Shown here: positions 25,444 through 34,818 of the stretch, in pieces
How positions within the stretch are numbered: position 1 is the stretch's first letter
Layout: each line of letters opens with the position of its first letter
DNA from: Streptomyces hyderabadensis
GTDB lineage: Bacteria > Actinomycetota > Actinomycetes > Streptomycetales > Streptomycetaceae
Length of the DNA: 64,000 nt
Direction: 5' to 3'
Assembly: GCF_020404845.1 (NCBI RefSeq)
Contig: NZ_JAIOJZ010000019.1
Coordinates: 1 to 64,000, forward strand
Position numbers and translations under genes: made by a program
The notes under the pieces: generated by a model
What the model was told of the DNA's origin: nothing
The model's input: the letters and a program-made list of their open reading frames with translations, nothing else
Database searches by the model: none

Positions 25444-26194
25444 TGCCGCGGCAGCCGCCCCCCTGCCCGGCGGCCCGCCCCTCACGGTGGGCATCGTCGG
25501 TGCGGGACGGCTCGGCGGTGCGCTGCTGCAGGCCTGCACGGACGCGCGCGTTCCGGTGAGCCTGCGGGCACGCGCCGGCACCGGCTGGACGGTCGAATCC
25601 GTGCCCGACGTCCTCATCGACGCCGGCGCCCCCGGCGGCTTCCCCGAAGTCGCCGCGTACTGCCTCCGGCACGGTGTGCCGCTGCTCGAGTGCGTCTCCC
25701 ACCTGCGGGAGCGGCATGCGGGCCTGCTCGACGAGGTGGCCGCCGCGGTGCCCGTGCTCGAGGCCGTCAACCTCTCGTTCGGCAGCTACCTGCAGCGCAG
25801 GCTGGCCGGCCTGGTCGCCGGCGTCCACCACTTCACGGCCCCCCACGTGGACGTCCTGGACCGGCACCCGGCCCGCAAGGCGGCCCGGGTCAGCGCGACG
25901 GCCGAACGACTCGCCACCGCCTGGACGGACGGCGGCGGGCATCCGGAGGCCGAGCTGGGGCTCCGCCGCGGAGGCCCGGAGGTCAGTGAACACTCGATCA
26001 CCTGGACCTGGGGCGCCGACGAAGCCCTCACCGTCCACCATCAGGTGACCTCACTGCACGCGGTGGCCCGCACCGCCCTGGCTCTCGCCCAGCGGCTGCC
26101 GAGGCAACCGCCCGGCCTGATCGCCGTGGACGACTTCTTCCACACCCTCTCGACCACCTCCCCGGACGACCCCTTCATGAGAGAGGCCTTCTGA
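25433..26194 (+). CDS. DapB-like (dihydrodipicolinate reductase fold) protein
   Basis: 253 residues from an ATG at 25433 that overlaps the carrier gene. A Rossmann start, VGIVGAGRLGGAL, leads into a DapB-like layout: EAVNLSFGSYL, then VDVLDRHPARKAARVSATA, which aligns with the HHxxKxDAPSGTA active-site block, and SEHSITW in place of GEHTV. The first His (145) and the Lys (149) are kept. The catalytic second His is Pro146, and the Asp-Ala-Pro-Ser-Gly is altered. It may reduce or isomerise a cyclic imine, or have lost reductase activity. It is not a housekeeping dapB: the motif is changed and the gene sits in a biosynthetic operon. Confidence 0.7.
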   Translation: MPSDAAAAAPLPGGPPLTVGIVGAGRLGGALLQACTDARVPVSLRARAGTGWTVESVPDVLIDAGAPGGFPEVAAYCLRHGVPLLECVSHLRERHAGLLDEVAAAVPVLEAVNLSFGSYLQRRLAGLVAGVHHFTAPHVDVLDRHPARKAARVSATAERLATAWTDGGGHPEAELGLRRGGPEVSEHSITWTWGADEALTVHHQVTSLHAVARTALALAQRLPRQPPGLIAVDDFFHTLSTTSPDDPFMREAF

Positions 26195-26913
26195 TGACAC
26201 GCCGGCTGGCCAACCAGCTCGCCCTGGGCGGGCGGATGCTCTCCCTGGACGGACACGACGACTTCAACCAAGGACAGATATCCGCCCGCACACCCGGCGC
26301 GGACACCTTCCTGATCAAGAACGCGCTCTGCGGCTTCGACGAGGTCACACCGGAGGAGACCGTCATCGCGGCGGTGGACCACGCGCGCCAGGCCCCCCGC
26401 ACGGCGCCCCCCGAACTCCCGCTCCACCAGGCGATCTACCGGGCCAGGCCGGACGTCAACGGCATCGTGCACAGCCACGCCCCCTACACCCTGCTGTTCG
26501 GTGCCTGCGACCACGAGCTGCGCCCCCTGTCCCACGAGGGTTCCTACTTCGTCGACGCGACCAGCGTCTTCACCACCACCAGTAACACCGTGCTCGACAT
26601 CGCCACCGGCGACCAGATCGCGAAGGAACTCGGGGACACCGGCCGCGCCGTGTTCCTGCGCAACCACGGCGGGGTGGTCGTCGGCAAGAGCGTGCGCCAT
26701 GCCGCGATCTTCGCCCAGGTGCTGGAACGCGCCTGCCGCCTCCAACTTGCCGCGCTCTCCACCGGACTGGAGTTCCACTGCTCCAGTTCCGAAGACGTCC
26801 GGCTCAAACAGGACTTCATCTACGCCGACCTGTCCGTGCGGTCCTACTGGGACTACGCGGTGCGCCGAGCCGTACGGCGCTGGCCCGAGGCCGAGCAGTG
26901 GCTGCCGGCCTGA
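26194..26913 (+). CDS. Class II aldolase/adducin-family enzyme
   Basis: 239 residues, starting 2 nt inside the previous stop (TGATG). The zinc ligands of the fuculose-1-phosphate aldolase family are present: His93 and His95 in IVHSHAPY and His158 in LRNHGG. Glu74 sits where the catalytic Glu is found. It should therefore be an active metal-dependent aldolase, epimerase or decarboxylase that makes or breaks a C-C bond on a small precursor. Tight coupling to the DapB-like gene suggests consecutive steps. The substrate is unknown. Confidence 0.85.
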   Translation: MTRRLANQLALGGRMLSLDGHDDFNQGQISARTPGADTFLIKNALCGFDEVTPEETVIAAVDHARQAPRTAPPELPLHQAIYRARPDVNGIVHSHAPYTLLFGACDHELRPLSHEGSYFVDATSVFTTTSNTVLDIATGDQIAKELGDTGRAVFLRNHGGVVVGKSVRHAAIFAQVLERACRLQLAALSTGLEFHCSSSEDVRLKQDFIYADLSVRSYWDYAVRRAVRRWPEAEQWLPA

Positions 26914-26976
26914 CCCCGCCGGCGACCGGGAGAAGAACCGACGCACCATGATCCAGCCGTATGTGAGGACACCGCC

Positions 26977-28140
26977 ATGCCCACCACCGCGCCCACCGGT
27001 CACCCCCAGCCCACCGGACCCGCCTGGACAGCGGAGGCACTCGACCTGCTGCGCCTCGTCCGGCAGCTGGCCGCCGCCGAACTCGCGTCCCGGGTGCAGC
27101 AGTTCGAGTCCGAGGCGACCTTCCCCCGCGAGTTGCTGAAGACGCTCGGCCGGGCCGGACTGCTCGGGTTGCCGTACCCGCAGCAGTACGGCGGAGGCGG
27201 TCAGCCCTACGAGGTGTACCTCACCGTCCTGGAGACCCTGGCCCAGCACTGGCTGGGGGTCGCCCAGTCGGTCAACATCCACGTGCTCTCCTGCTACGGC
27301 CTGGCCGCCTTCGGTTCCGAGGAACAGCGGGCCGCCTGGCTCCCGGACATGCTGGGGGGCGAACTCCTCGGCGCGAACTGCATCTCGGAGGCGGAAGCCG
27401 GCTCCGACATCTCGGCCCTGCGGACCACGGCCACGTTGCACGAGGACCACTACGTCGTGAACGGGGTCAAGTCCTGGGTCAGCCACGCGGGCGCCGCCGA
27501 CTACTACAACGTGTTCTGCCGCACCGGGAGCGACGGGGTGCGCGGCCTGTCCCTGCTGCTGGCGCCCGCGGACACACCGGGACTGCGCCCGCAGACCCCC
27601 GAGCGCAAGATGGGCGTCCGCTCCTCGCCGACCGCCCAGATCGTTCTCGACGGGGCGGAGATCACCCAGGACCGGCGGATCGGCAGGCCCGGCAAGGGCT
27701 TCCTGATCGCGATGGGTCTGTTCGACCGAGGGCGCCTCGGCATCGCGGCCTGCGCGGTGGGACTGGCCCAGGCCGCGCTCGACTATGCCGTCGCCTACGC
27801 GAAGACCCGGCAGCAGTTCGGGAAGCCGATCATCTCCTTCCAGGGTATCGGCTTCCTGCTCGCCGACATGGCGACCCAGGTCAGCGCCGCTCGCACGCTG
27901 CTGCTCGACGCAGCCCGCCGGTTCGATGCCGGGCAGCAGTCCTCGGCCGCCGCCGCGAAGGCCAAGCTCTTCGCCACCGACACGGCGATGCGTGTGACCA
28001 CCGATGCGGTCCAGGTCCTGGGCGGCTACGGATACGTGACCGACCACCCGACGGAACGCTGGATGCGTGAGGCCAAGCTGCTCCAGCTCATCGAGGGCAC
28101 GAACCAGATCCAGCGTCTGGTGATCTCGTCCTCGCTGTGA
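26977..28140 (+). CDS. Acyl-CoA dehydrogenase family flavoenzyme
   Basis: 387 residues, the normal family length. The FAD-binding EAEAGSDISALRTTA and the C-terminal IEGTNQIQR, with catalytic Glu373, are intact, so alpha,beta-desaturation of an acyl thioester is likely. In this operon the thioester is probably on the discrete carrier protein, as for prolyl-PCP dehydrogenases. It lies 63 nt after the aldolase gene and is the last gene clearly belonging to the cluster. A small start-like ATG at 26948 is out of frame and ignored. Confidence 0.9.
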   Translation: MPTTAPTGHPQPTGPAWTAEALDLLRLVRQLAAAELASRVQQFESEATFPRELLKTLGRAGLLGLPYPQQYGGGGQPYEVYLTVLETLAQHWLGVAQSVNIHVLSCYGLAAFGSEEQRAAWLPDMLGGELLGANCISEAEAGSDISALRTTATLHEDHYVVNGVKSWVSHAGAADYYNVFCRTGSDGVRGLSLLLAPADTPGLRPQTPERKMGVRSSPTAQIVLDGAEITQDRRIGRPGKGFLIAMGLFDRGRLGIAACAVGLAQAALDYAVAYAKTRQQFGKPIISFQGIGFLLADMATQVSAARTLLLDAARRFDAGQQSSAAAAKAKLFATDTAMRVTTDAVQVLGGYGYVTDHPTERWMREAKLLQLIEGTNQIQRLVISSSL

Positions 28141-28255
28141 CCGGCGCCCTGCGGATGTCTCCGTCCGCAGCGGCGCGTTCCATGGCGGAGGCCGCTCGAC
28201 CCGGCACTCATGCGGCAGGCCACCTGGCCGAGACCGACCGCCGTCGCAGCCGCCC

Positions 28256-28284
28256 TTGACCTCAGGCACGCTTGAGGTACGACA
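28256..28284 (+). promoter_or_regulatory. SoxR/MerR-like promoter dyad
   Basis: -35 TTGACC (28256-28261) overlaps an 18-bp near-perfect dyad, CCTCAGGC / GCTTGAGG around AC (28260-28277). The downstream TACGAC/CGACAG is the only -10 candidate. CCTCA...TGAGG is the core of SoxR-type operators. The predicted transcript would begin close to the ATG at 28294, so the mRNA may be leaderless. Confidence 0.6.
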
Positions 28285-28293
28285 GTGATCCGC

Positions 28294-28707
28294 ATGAACC
28301 CACAACACGCGCCCCACGACTCCGGCACCCAGGACCGCAGGGCCATCGAAAGCGTCGTGGCCGACGTCGAACGCACCCAGCGGGCCAGGGACACCGAGGG
28401 ATTCCTCGCCCTCTTCCACCCCGACGCGCTCTGGACCACCGCCCACGGCAAGGTGCTCCTGGGCCTCGACGCGATCGCCGCGTTCACCCGCGCGGTGCTG
28501 CCCGACGCCGTCTGGGACGGCGAGGTCACCTACGACGTGGCCCACATCCAGTTCCTGCGCCCCGATGTGGCGGCGGTCAAGGTACGCCAGGTCTACCACT
28601 CGGCCGAGGGCGACACGGAAGGCGCTCCGTTGTACGTCATGACCAGGCGGGACGACGGACGCTGGCTGCTGCACGCCTGCCAGAACACCGAGGTCCTCGG
28701 CGGGTGA
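28294..28707 (+). CDS. SgcJ/EcaC-type SnoaL-like protein
   Basis: 137 residues from the ATG at 28294; a GTG at 28285 in frame is an alternative with GAGG upstream. It is a single NTF2/SnoaL-like alpha+beta cone domain (RAIESVVADVERTQRARDTE, FLALFHPDALWTTAHGKVL). SgcJ/EcaC relatives occur beside enediyne and other secondary-metabolite genes and as stress-associated stand-alone proteins. No catalytic residues can be named. The redox-type operator upstream suggests control by SoxR rather than membership of the preceding cluster. Confidence 0.8.
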   Translation: MNPQHAPHDSGTQDRRAIESVVADVERTQRARDTEGFLALFHPDALWTTAHGKVLLGLDAIAAFTRAVLPDAVWDGEVTYDVAHIQFLRPDVAAVKVRQVYHSAEGDTEGAPLYVMTRRDDGRWLLHACQNTEVLGG

Positions 28708-28714
28708 GGCGCCG

Positions 28715-28801
28715 GTGCGTCAGCACCTCGTCAACATCCTCCCGGGCATCGTCGGCGTCCTGGCCGCGCTGGTCGGTGAACTCAAGGCCGGGACCGACTG
28801 A
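28715..28801 (+). CDS. Possible 28-residue hydrophobic peptide
   Basis: A GTG at 28715 preceded by GAGG (six bases) opens a frame of 28 codons ending in TGA at 28799-28801. It starts 8 nt after the SgcJ-like stop. The third codon position is almost always G or C. The middle (LVNILPGIVGVLAALVGELK) would form a hydrophobic or amphipathic helix. It overlaps the 3' end of the convergent ABC-F gene by 20 nt. It could be a small membrane peptide or chance. Confidence 0.35.
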   Translation: MRQHLVNILPGIVGVLAALVGELKAGTD

Positions 28802-30458
28802 CCGCCCGCCCGCGGCCGGCCCGCAGCTCCAGCCGTTCGGCCTCGAAACGCGCACGGAAGCCCCGGTCGTGCGAGACCGCGACCACCGCGCCCGGGTACG
28901 CCGCGAGCGCCGCCTGGAGGTCCTCGACCAGGTCGAGGGCGATGTGGTTGGTCGGCTCGTCGAGGACGAGGAGGTCCGCGGGCCGGGTCACCAGCGCCGC
29001 GATCTGCAACCGCCGCTGCTGTCCCTTGGACAGTGCGTCGACCGGCACCCGCAGGTCCTCCTCGCGGAACAGGCCCAGGGACAGCAGCTGTTCGGCGTAC
29101 TCGTCCGGCGGTCCGGGCCGCCCGGCGGCGAACGCGGCCAGCAGCGGCAGCCGCGTGGCGTGCCCGGGCAGTTCCTGGGCCAGGTAGCCGATCCGGGCGG
29201 GGCGGCGCACCGTACCCGCGTCCGGAGGCAGATCGCCCGCGAGGACACGGAGCAGTGTCGTCTTTCCGGCGCCGTTCTCGCCCGTGACCAGGAGCCGTGA
29301 TCCGGGTTCGATCGCCAGGAGCCCCTCCAGACGCAGCCGCTCCCCGACCCGTACGCCGTCGAGTTCGGCGAGCGTGTCCCCGGCCGGGCCGCCGGCGGCC
29401 GGCAACAGCGGGGTCGTGAACCGGAGCGGTTCCGGCGGCGCCGCCACCGGGTTGCGCCGCAGCTGCGCCAGGCGCTCCCGCACCGAGCGCACCTGCCCGC
29501 CCAGCTTCGCCTCGCTGGACCGGCGGTGCTTGCCGAAGCCCTGCTTCGGGTCCCGGCCGGTGGTGGCGAGCCGCCTGGCCGCGGCCTCCAGCAGTTCCTC
29601 CGTGCGCGTCACCTCCTCGACCCAGTCCGCGTACCGCTGCTGCGCCCCGCGCCGGGCGGCGGCCTTCGCGGCGCGGTAGCCGGCCCAGCCGTCGCCGTAC
29701 CGGCGCACGGTGCGCTCGTCCCGGTCGACCTCGAGGATCGTGGTGGCCAGGCGCTCCAGGAAACCGCGGTCATGGGTGACCGCGACGACGGTGCCGCGGT
29801 GTGCGCGCAGGCGCTCCTCCAGCCAGCGCACGGCCGCCCCGTCGAGGTGGTTCGTCGGCTCGTCCAGGAGCAGCAGTTCGGGTGCGGCGGCCAGCACACA
29901 GGCCAGGGCGAGGCGTGACTGCTCGCCGCCGGACAGCGAGCCCAGCCGGCGGTCACGCGTGATCCGGGCGAGCCCGAGTCCGTGCAGGGCGGCGTCCACC
30001 CGGGAGTCCGCCTCGTAGCCGCCGCGCTCCTCGTAGGCCGTCAGCAGTGCGCCGTAGGAGGCGAGTTCCTGGTCCGACGCGTCGGCGAGGGACTCCTCCG
30101 CGGCACGGAGCCCGCGCTCCATGTCGCGCAGCTCGGACAGGGCGAGATCGACGGCGTCCTGCACGGTGGCGTCCGCGTCGAGGTCCAGCGTCTGGGCGAG
30201 GTGGCCGGTGCCGCCGGGGAAGTGCACGGTGATGTCTCCGGTGTCCGGCTCCTCGGCTCCGGCCAGCAGCCGCAGCAGGGTGGACTTGCCGGAGCCGTTC
30301 TCCCCGGTGACGGCGACCTTCTCGCCCGGCCGGACGGTGAAGGAGACCTGGTCGAGGACGGTCCGGGTGCCGTACGCCTTGGTGACGCACTGCACGGACA
30401 GCTGGGCCACGGCGGCGGGGGCGTGGGTGGGCAGGGTGGTACGGGCGCGGTCGCGCAT
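28782..30458 (-). CDS. ABC-F ribosome-protection type ATPase
   Basis: 558 residues from the ATG at 30458 (GGGGAAA upstream; an ATG at 30476 lacks a ribosome site). Two ABC domains are joined by a charged linker. The first has Walker A GENGSGKST, LSGGEQSRL and DEPTNHLD; the second has GENGAGKTT, LSKGQQRRL and DEPTNHIA. No membrane segments are present. This is the ABC-F layout of antibiotic-target protection proteins and translation factors, which act on the ribosomal E site. A leader peptide with overlapping RNA pairings upstream suggests induction by ribosome-stalling antibiotics. Confidence 0.9.
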   Translation of the reverse strand: MRDRARTTLPTHAPAAVAQLSVQCVTKAYGTRTVLDQVSFTVRPGEKVAVTGENGSGKSTLLRLLAGAEEPDTGDITVHFPGGTGHLAQTLDLDADATVQDAVDLALSELRDMERGLRAAEESLADASDQELASYGALLTAYEERGGYEADSRVDAALHGLGLARITRDRRLGSLSGGEQSRLALACVLAAAPELLLLDEPTNHLDGAAVRWLEERLRAHRGTVVAVTHDRGFLERLATTILEVDRDERTVRRYGDGWAGYRAAKAAARRGAQQRYADWVEEVTRTEELLEAAARRLATTGRDPKQGFGKHRRSSEAKLGGQVRSVRERLAQLRRNPVAAPPEPLRFTTPLLPAAGGPAGDTLAELDGVRVGERLRLEGLLAIEPGSRLLVTGENGAGKTTLLRVLAGDLPPDAGTVRRPARIGYLAQELPGHATRLPLLAAFAAGRPGPPDEYAEQLLSLGLFREEDLRVPVDALSKGQQRRLQIAALVTRPADLLVLDEPTNHIALDLVEDLQAALAAYPGAVVAVSHDRGFRARFEAERLELRAGRGRAVSRSRP

Positions 30459-30525
30459 AGGGCTTTCCCCGGGCATGCGAAGGGTCTACGGGCAGCAGAA
30501 ACGGCGGCAGGGGCCGTGCCCGGAC

Positions 30526-30549
30526 TCAGACGAAGAAGAGGAAAGCCAT
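30526..30549 (-). CDS. Leader peptide MAFLFFV of the ABC-F gene
   Basis: ATG at 30549, seven codons, stop TGA at 30526-30528. The A of the ATG falls seven bases after the -10, where transcription should start, so it is probably translated from a leaderless mRNA. Between it and the ABC-F start, CCGGGCA can pair either with a TGCCCG in the middle or with the TGCCCGG next to the ABC-F ribosome site. That is the kind of switch used in ribosome-mediated attenuation. Confidence 0.65.
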   Translation of the reverse strand: MAFLFFV

Positions 30550-30555
30550 GACCGA

Positions 30556-30585
30556 AGCATAACAAGACGGACCGTCTCGCCTCAA
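30556..30585 (-). promoter_or_regulatory. Promoter of the ABC-F leader
   Basis: Minus strand: -35 TTGAGG (30580-30585), 18-nt spacer, -10 TATGCT (30556-30561). The -35 overlaps the stop codon of the upstream radical SAM gene, so the promoter is nested in its 3' end. The first transcribed base is expected at or next to the leader ATG. Confidence 0.6.
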
Positions 30586-32066
30586 CCCCTGCGCGGCGTC
30601 GTCGCCTCCCGGGTGTGGACGTACAGCCGGCGCCGGTCGCCGACGTCGACCGGCTGCGGCAGGGGCAGCTCGTAGCGCACCGGCCGGCCGTGGTCGGCCA
30701 GTTGCCGCCGCGGGTTGTAGACCTGGTTGAACTTCCACAGCATGCGCGCGAAGTTCGTCTGCCCGCGCAGCAGGTTGCGGCCCAGGATCCGGGCCGCGCC
30801 GAACGCGGTGCGCATTCCCAGGTGCTTGCGGTTGATGACGGCCTGCGTGCGGACCAGTTCCTCGTAGAAGCGCTCCAGCGGCAGTGCCGTCGGCACCACC
30901 GCGTGCTGGATGTCGAAGAGACGGTAGTCGCGGGTGGTCAGGCGACGGGACTCGGTGTGCCAGATCTCCGTTCCCGGGTAGGGCGTCATCACCGTGAAGT
31001 GCACGATCTCCGGCACCGACAGCGCGAACTCCCGCACCACACGGAACCGCTCCTCGTCCCAGGACGGGTCGACGATCAGGTTGATGGCGACCTGGATCCC
31101 CATGCGGCGGGCCGCCTCCAGGGCCTTCAGGTTCTCGTCGGGGCTGATCCGCTTGCGGAACAGGTCCAGGCCCTCGGCGTCGATGGCCTCCATGCCCAGG
31201 AACATGTAGCGCAGCCCCAGCCGCGCCCACCGCTCGAAGACCTCCGGGTGGCGCAGCAGCACGTCGCTGCGGGTCTCCAGGTAGTACTGCTTGCGGATGC
31301 CGCGCCGCTCCACCTCGGCGGCGATGGCGTTGCCGTGGTCCGGCTTGATGAAGGCCACGTCGTCGACGACGAAGACGTTCGGCTCCCTGACGCGGGCCAG
31401 GTCCTCGGCCACCGCCTCCGGTGACGCCTTGCGGTAGCTGCGGCCGTAGAACGTCCAGGCGGAGCAGAACGAACAGTCCCAGGGGCAGCCGCGGGTGAAC
31501 TCGATGGAGGCGCAGGGGTCCAGCTCGCCGATGAAGTAGCGGCGTCTGTTGCGCATCAGGTCGCGGGCCGGGAGCGGGGTGTCGATGCTGTGCATCATCA
31601 GCGGCGCGGGGCCCCGCCCGGACGGCGTGATGATGCCGGGGACCTGGTCCACCCCGCCGTCCCGCACCGCCTCCAGCAGTGGCGCGATCGCCGGTTCGCC
31701 CTCGCCCCTGATCACCGCGTCCACCGCACCGGCGGCCTGCGCCAGTACGTCCTCGGCGACGAAGGAGACACTGTGTCCGCCGAAGAAGACGAAGCAGCCC
31801 GGGACCTCCCGCTTCACCTTCGCGGCCAGGTCGATCGCCTCCGGGATGTTCGCCAGGTAGTTGAGCGAGAAGCCCACGGCCTCGGGGCGGAACGACCGCA
31901 CTTCGTCCCGCAGCCGCGCGGGGGAGAGCACCTGGAGGTCGACGACCCGCACCTCGTGCCCCGCCTCGCGGGCGGCGCCGGCCACCCGTTCGAGGCCGAG
32001 GGGCTCCAGACGCAGGAAGATCTCGGAGTACATCAGGGCGCTGGGATGGACGAGCAGCAAACGCAT
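30582..32066 (-). CDS. B12-binding radical SAM enzyme, HpnR-like (hopanoid C-3 methylase)
   Basis: 494 residues from the ATG at 32066 (GAGG five bases upstream). The N-terminal ~150 residues are a cobalamin-binding-type domain (LLLVHPSALMYSEIF, VFFGGHSVSF). The radical SAM cluster motif is CPWDCSFC (Cys194, 198, 201). The C-terminal NFARMLWKFNQVYNP resembles HpnR hopanoid methylases. It probably methylates an unactivated carbon using SAM and methylcobalamin. Hopanoid C-3 is the best guess, but no squalene-hopene gene is in the window, so another lipid or metabolite is possible. Confidence 0.75.
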   Translation of the reverse strand: MRLLLVHPSALMYSEIFLRLEPLGLERVAGAAREAGHEVRVVDLQVLSPARLRDEVRSFRPEAVGFSLNYLANIPEAIDLAAKVKREVPGCFVFFGGHSVSFVAEDVLAQAAGAVDAVIRGEGEPAIAPLLEAVRDGGVDQVPGIITPSGRGPAPLMMHSIDTPLPARDLMRNRRRYFIGELDPCASIEFTRGCPWDCSFCSAWTFYGRSYRKASPEAVAEDLARVREPNVFVVDDVAFIKPDHGNAIAAEVERRGIRKQYYLETRSDVLLRHPEVFERWARLGLRYMFLGMEAIDAEGLDLFRKRISPDENLKALEAARRMGIQVAINLIVDPSWDEERFRVVREFALSVPEIVHFTVMTPYPGTEIWHTESRRLTTRDYRLFDIQHAVVPTALPLERFYEELVRTQAVINRKHLGMRTAFGAARILGRNLLRGQTNFARMLWKFNQVYNPRRQLADHGRPVRYELPLPQPVDVGDRRRLYVHTREATTPRRG

Positions 32067-32483
32067 GGTCACCTCGTCACAGGAGGGAACGCACCGGCAC
32101 GGGGTGAACCGGAACACATGAGGTCGTGCCCCCCTTCGTACCGCGCCGCAGCGGAATCCGCCCCGCCCGTACCGCCGCCTGGCGGACCCCTCGTGCGCGT
32201 GCGTACGACCGTGCGGTGCCGGTGGTGGCGCCGCCGGGAAGCGCCGGGCATGCCCTCCGGGACGCGTGACAGGGCCCAGGCGAACGCGCCGCGGGTCGCG
32301 GGGGTCGCGGAGAGCACCCGCCAGGAGGTCGCCCGGATCCCCGACTGCACCGTGCGCAGACCTGCCGGGGACGGGCCGGGCGGAACCGCCGTCCGGGCCG
32401 ACCGGCAGGCCGAAGGCGGGCGACGGCGACGACCGGCTCCGCGTGCGGTCGGCCGGTGTCCACGGGGCGACCCCACGGGTCGA
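32067..32483. other. 417-bp intergenic stretch, no gene supported
   Basis: The stretch lies between the radical SAM start and the MerR stop. Open frames exist on both strands but are Arg/Pro-rich and without family features or ribosome sites. I see no strong hairpin or promoter. Confidence 0.5.
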
Positions 32484-32930
32484 TCAGCCGGCGTCCCGGT
32501 GTGCAGGCGTTCCGGCGTCCTCGCGTTCCGCCTCCGCATCCAGCCGTCGCCGCAGGGTGGCGGCGAAGTCCTCGGCCATCGCCAGGCGCGAGCGCAGGGT
32601 CTCGCAGCGCGCGTCGGCCACCTCCCGGTAGGAGTCCAGGCGCTCCCGCAACCGCTCCCGCTCCTCGCCGGCCGGTGCACCGTCGGCGGCCCCGAGCCGG
32701 TCGGTGATGTCCAACAGGTCGCGCATCTCCTCCAGGGAGAAGTCGAGCGGCTTCATGCGCCGGATCACCATCAGCCGCGCGACGTCGGCCTCCGTGTACA
32801 GCCGGAACCCGCCCTTGCTGCGGGCCGAGGGGACGACGAGGCTGACTTCCTCGTAGTGACGGATGGTGCGCAGCGACAAACCGGTCCGTTCGGCGACCTC
32901 ACCGATCTGCATCTGCCGCTCTGCCGTCAT
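32484..32930 (-). CDS. MerR-family regulator
   Basis: 148 residues from an ATG at 32930; a GTG at 32966 in frame is the alternative. It has a MerR helix-turn-helix (MQIGEVAERTGLSLRTIRHY, FRLYTEADVARL), then a long coiled coil from about 75 and a short Glu/Arg-rich tail. The effector domain is minimal and there is no Cys-based metal site. It is divergent from the SulP transporter with a shared 334-bp intergenic region, so it probably controls that gene and itself. Confidence 0.88.
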   Translation of the reverse strand: MTAERQMQIGEVAERTGLSLRTIRHYEEVSLVVPSARSKGGFRLYTEADVARLMVIRRMKPLDFSLEEMRDLLDITDRLGAADGAPAGEERERLRERLDSYREVADARCETLRSRLAMAEDFAATLRRRLDAEAEREDAGTPAHRDAG

Positions 32931-32986
32931 CGTCCCGCCAGCTCCCTCTGTCCGTCTGCGCCTCACCAGCCGCGGCTGGCACTCTT

Positions 32987-33000
32987 CCCTTACGTGAGGG
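32987..33000. promoter_or_regulatory. Candidate MerR operator
   Basis: A dyad, CCCT-TACGTG-AGGG, lies 57 nt upstream of the MerR start and 265 nt before the SulP start. On the minus strand a TTGACC-like TCTACC precedes it, giving a MerR-style long-spacer promoter. The motif is short, so the call is tentative. Confidence 0.45.
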
Positions 33001-33264
33001 TAGACTTCTTCTCACGGTGTCCGTCCGTGCTGTCCACAGTGCGTCAGGGGGGCGGAACGGCCGCGACGGCGACCCGACCGGGTCCCCTGGCGGCACTGAA
33101 GGCTACCGGGCAATGATGCCCGACCGGCGTCCCGAGGTCGCCGCCCTGTCCGGCAGGGCCCCGCCGAGACGGCCGGGCAGCCGGACGATTCCTCATCGGG
33201 ATCACGTACGCCGAGCGCGTGTGTCCAGCGGAACGGACACGTGCGCCTGAACAGAAACGGTCGC

Positions 33265-34767
<1,503 letters not shown>

Positions 34768-34818
34768 CGGACCGGACGCCGAGGCCCGCGCCCGGCGTCC
34801 TCGGCGCCGCCGTACGGA

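Noticed and set aside
25433..26194. Housekeeping dapB of lysine biosynthesis
   Set aside because: The catalytic His and the DAPSGT loop are altered and the gene is embedded in a biosynthetic operon.
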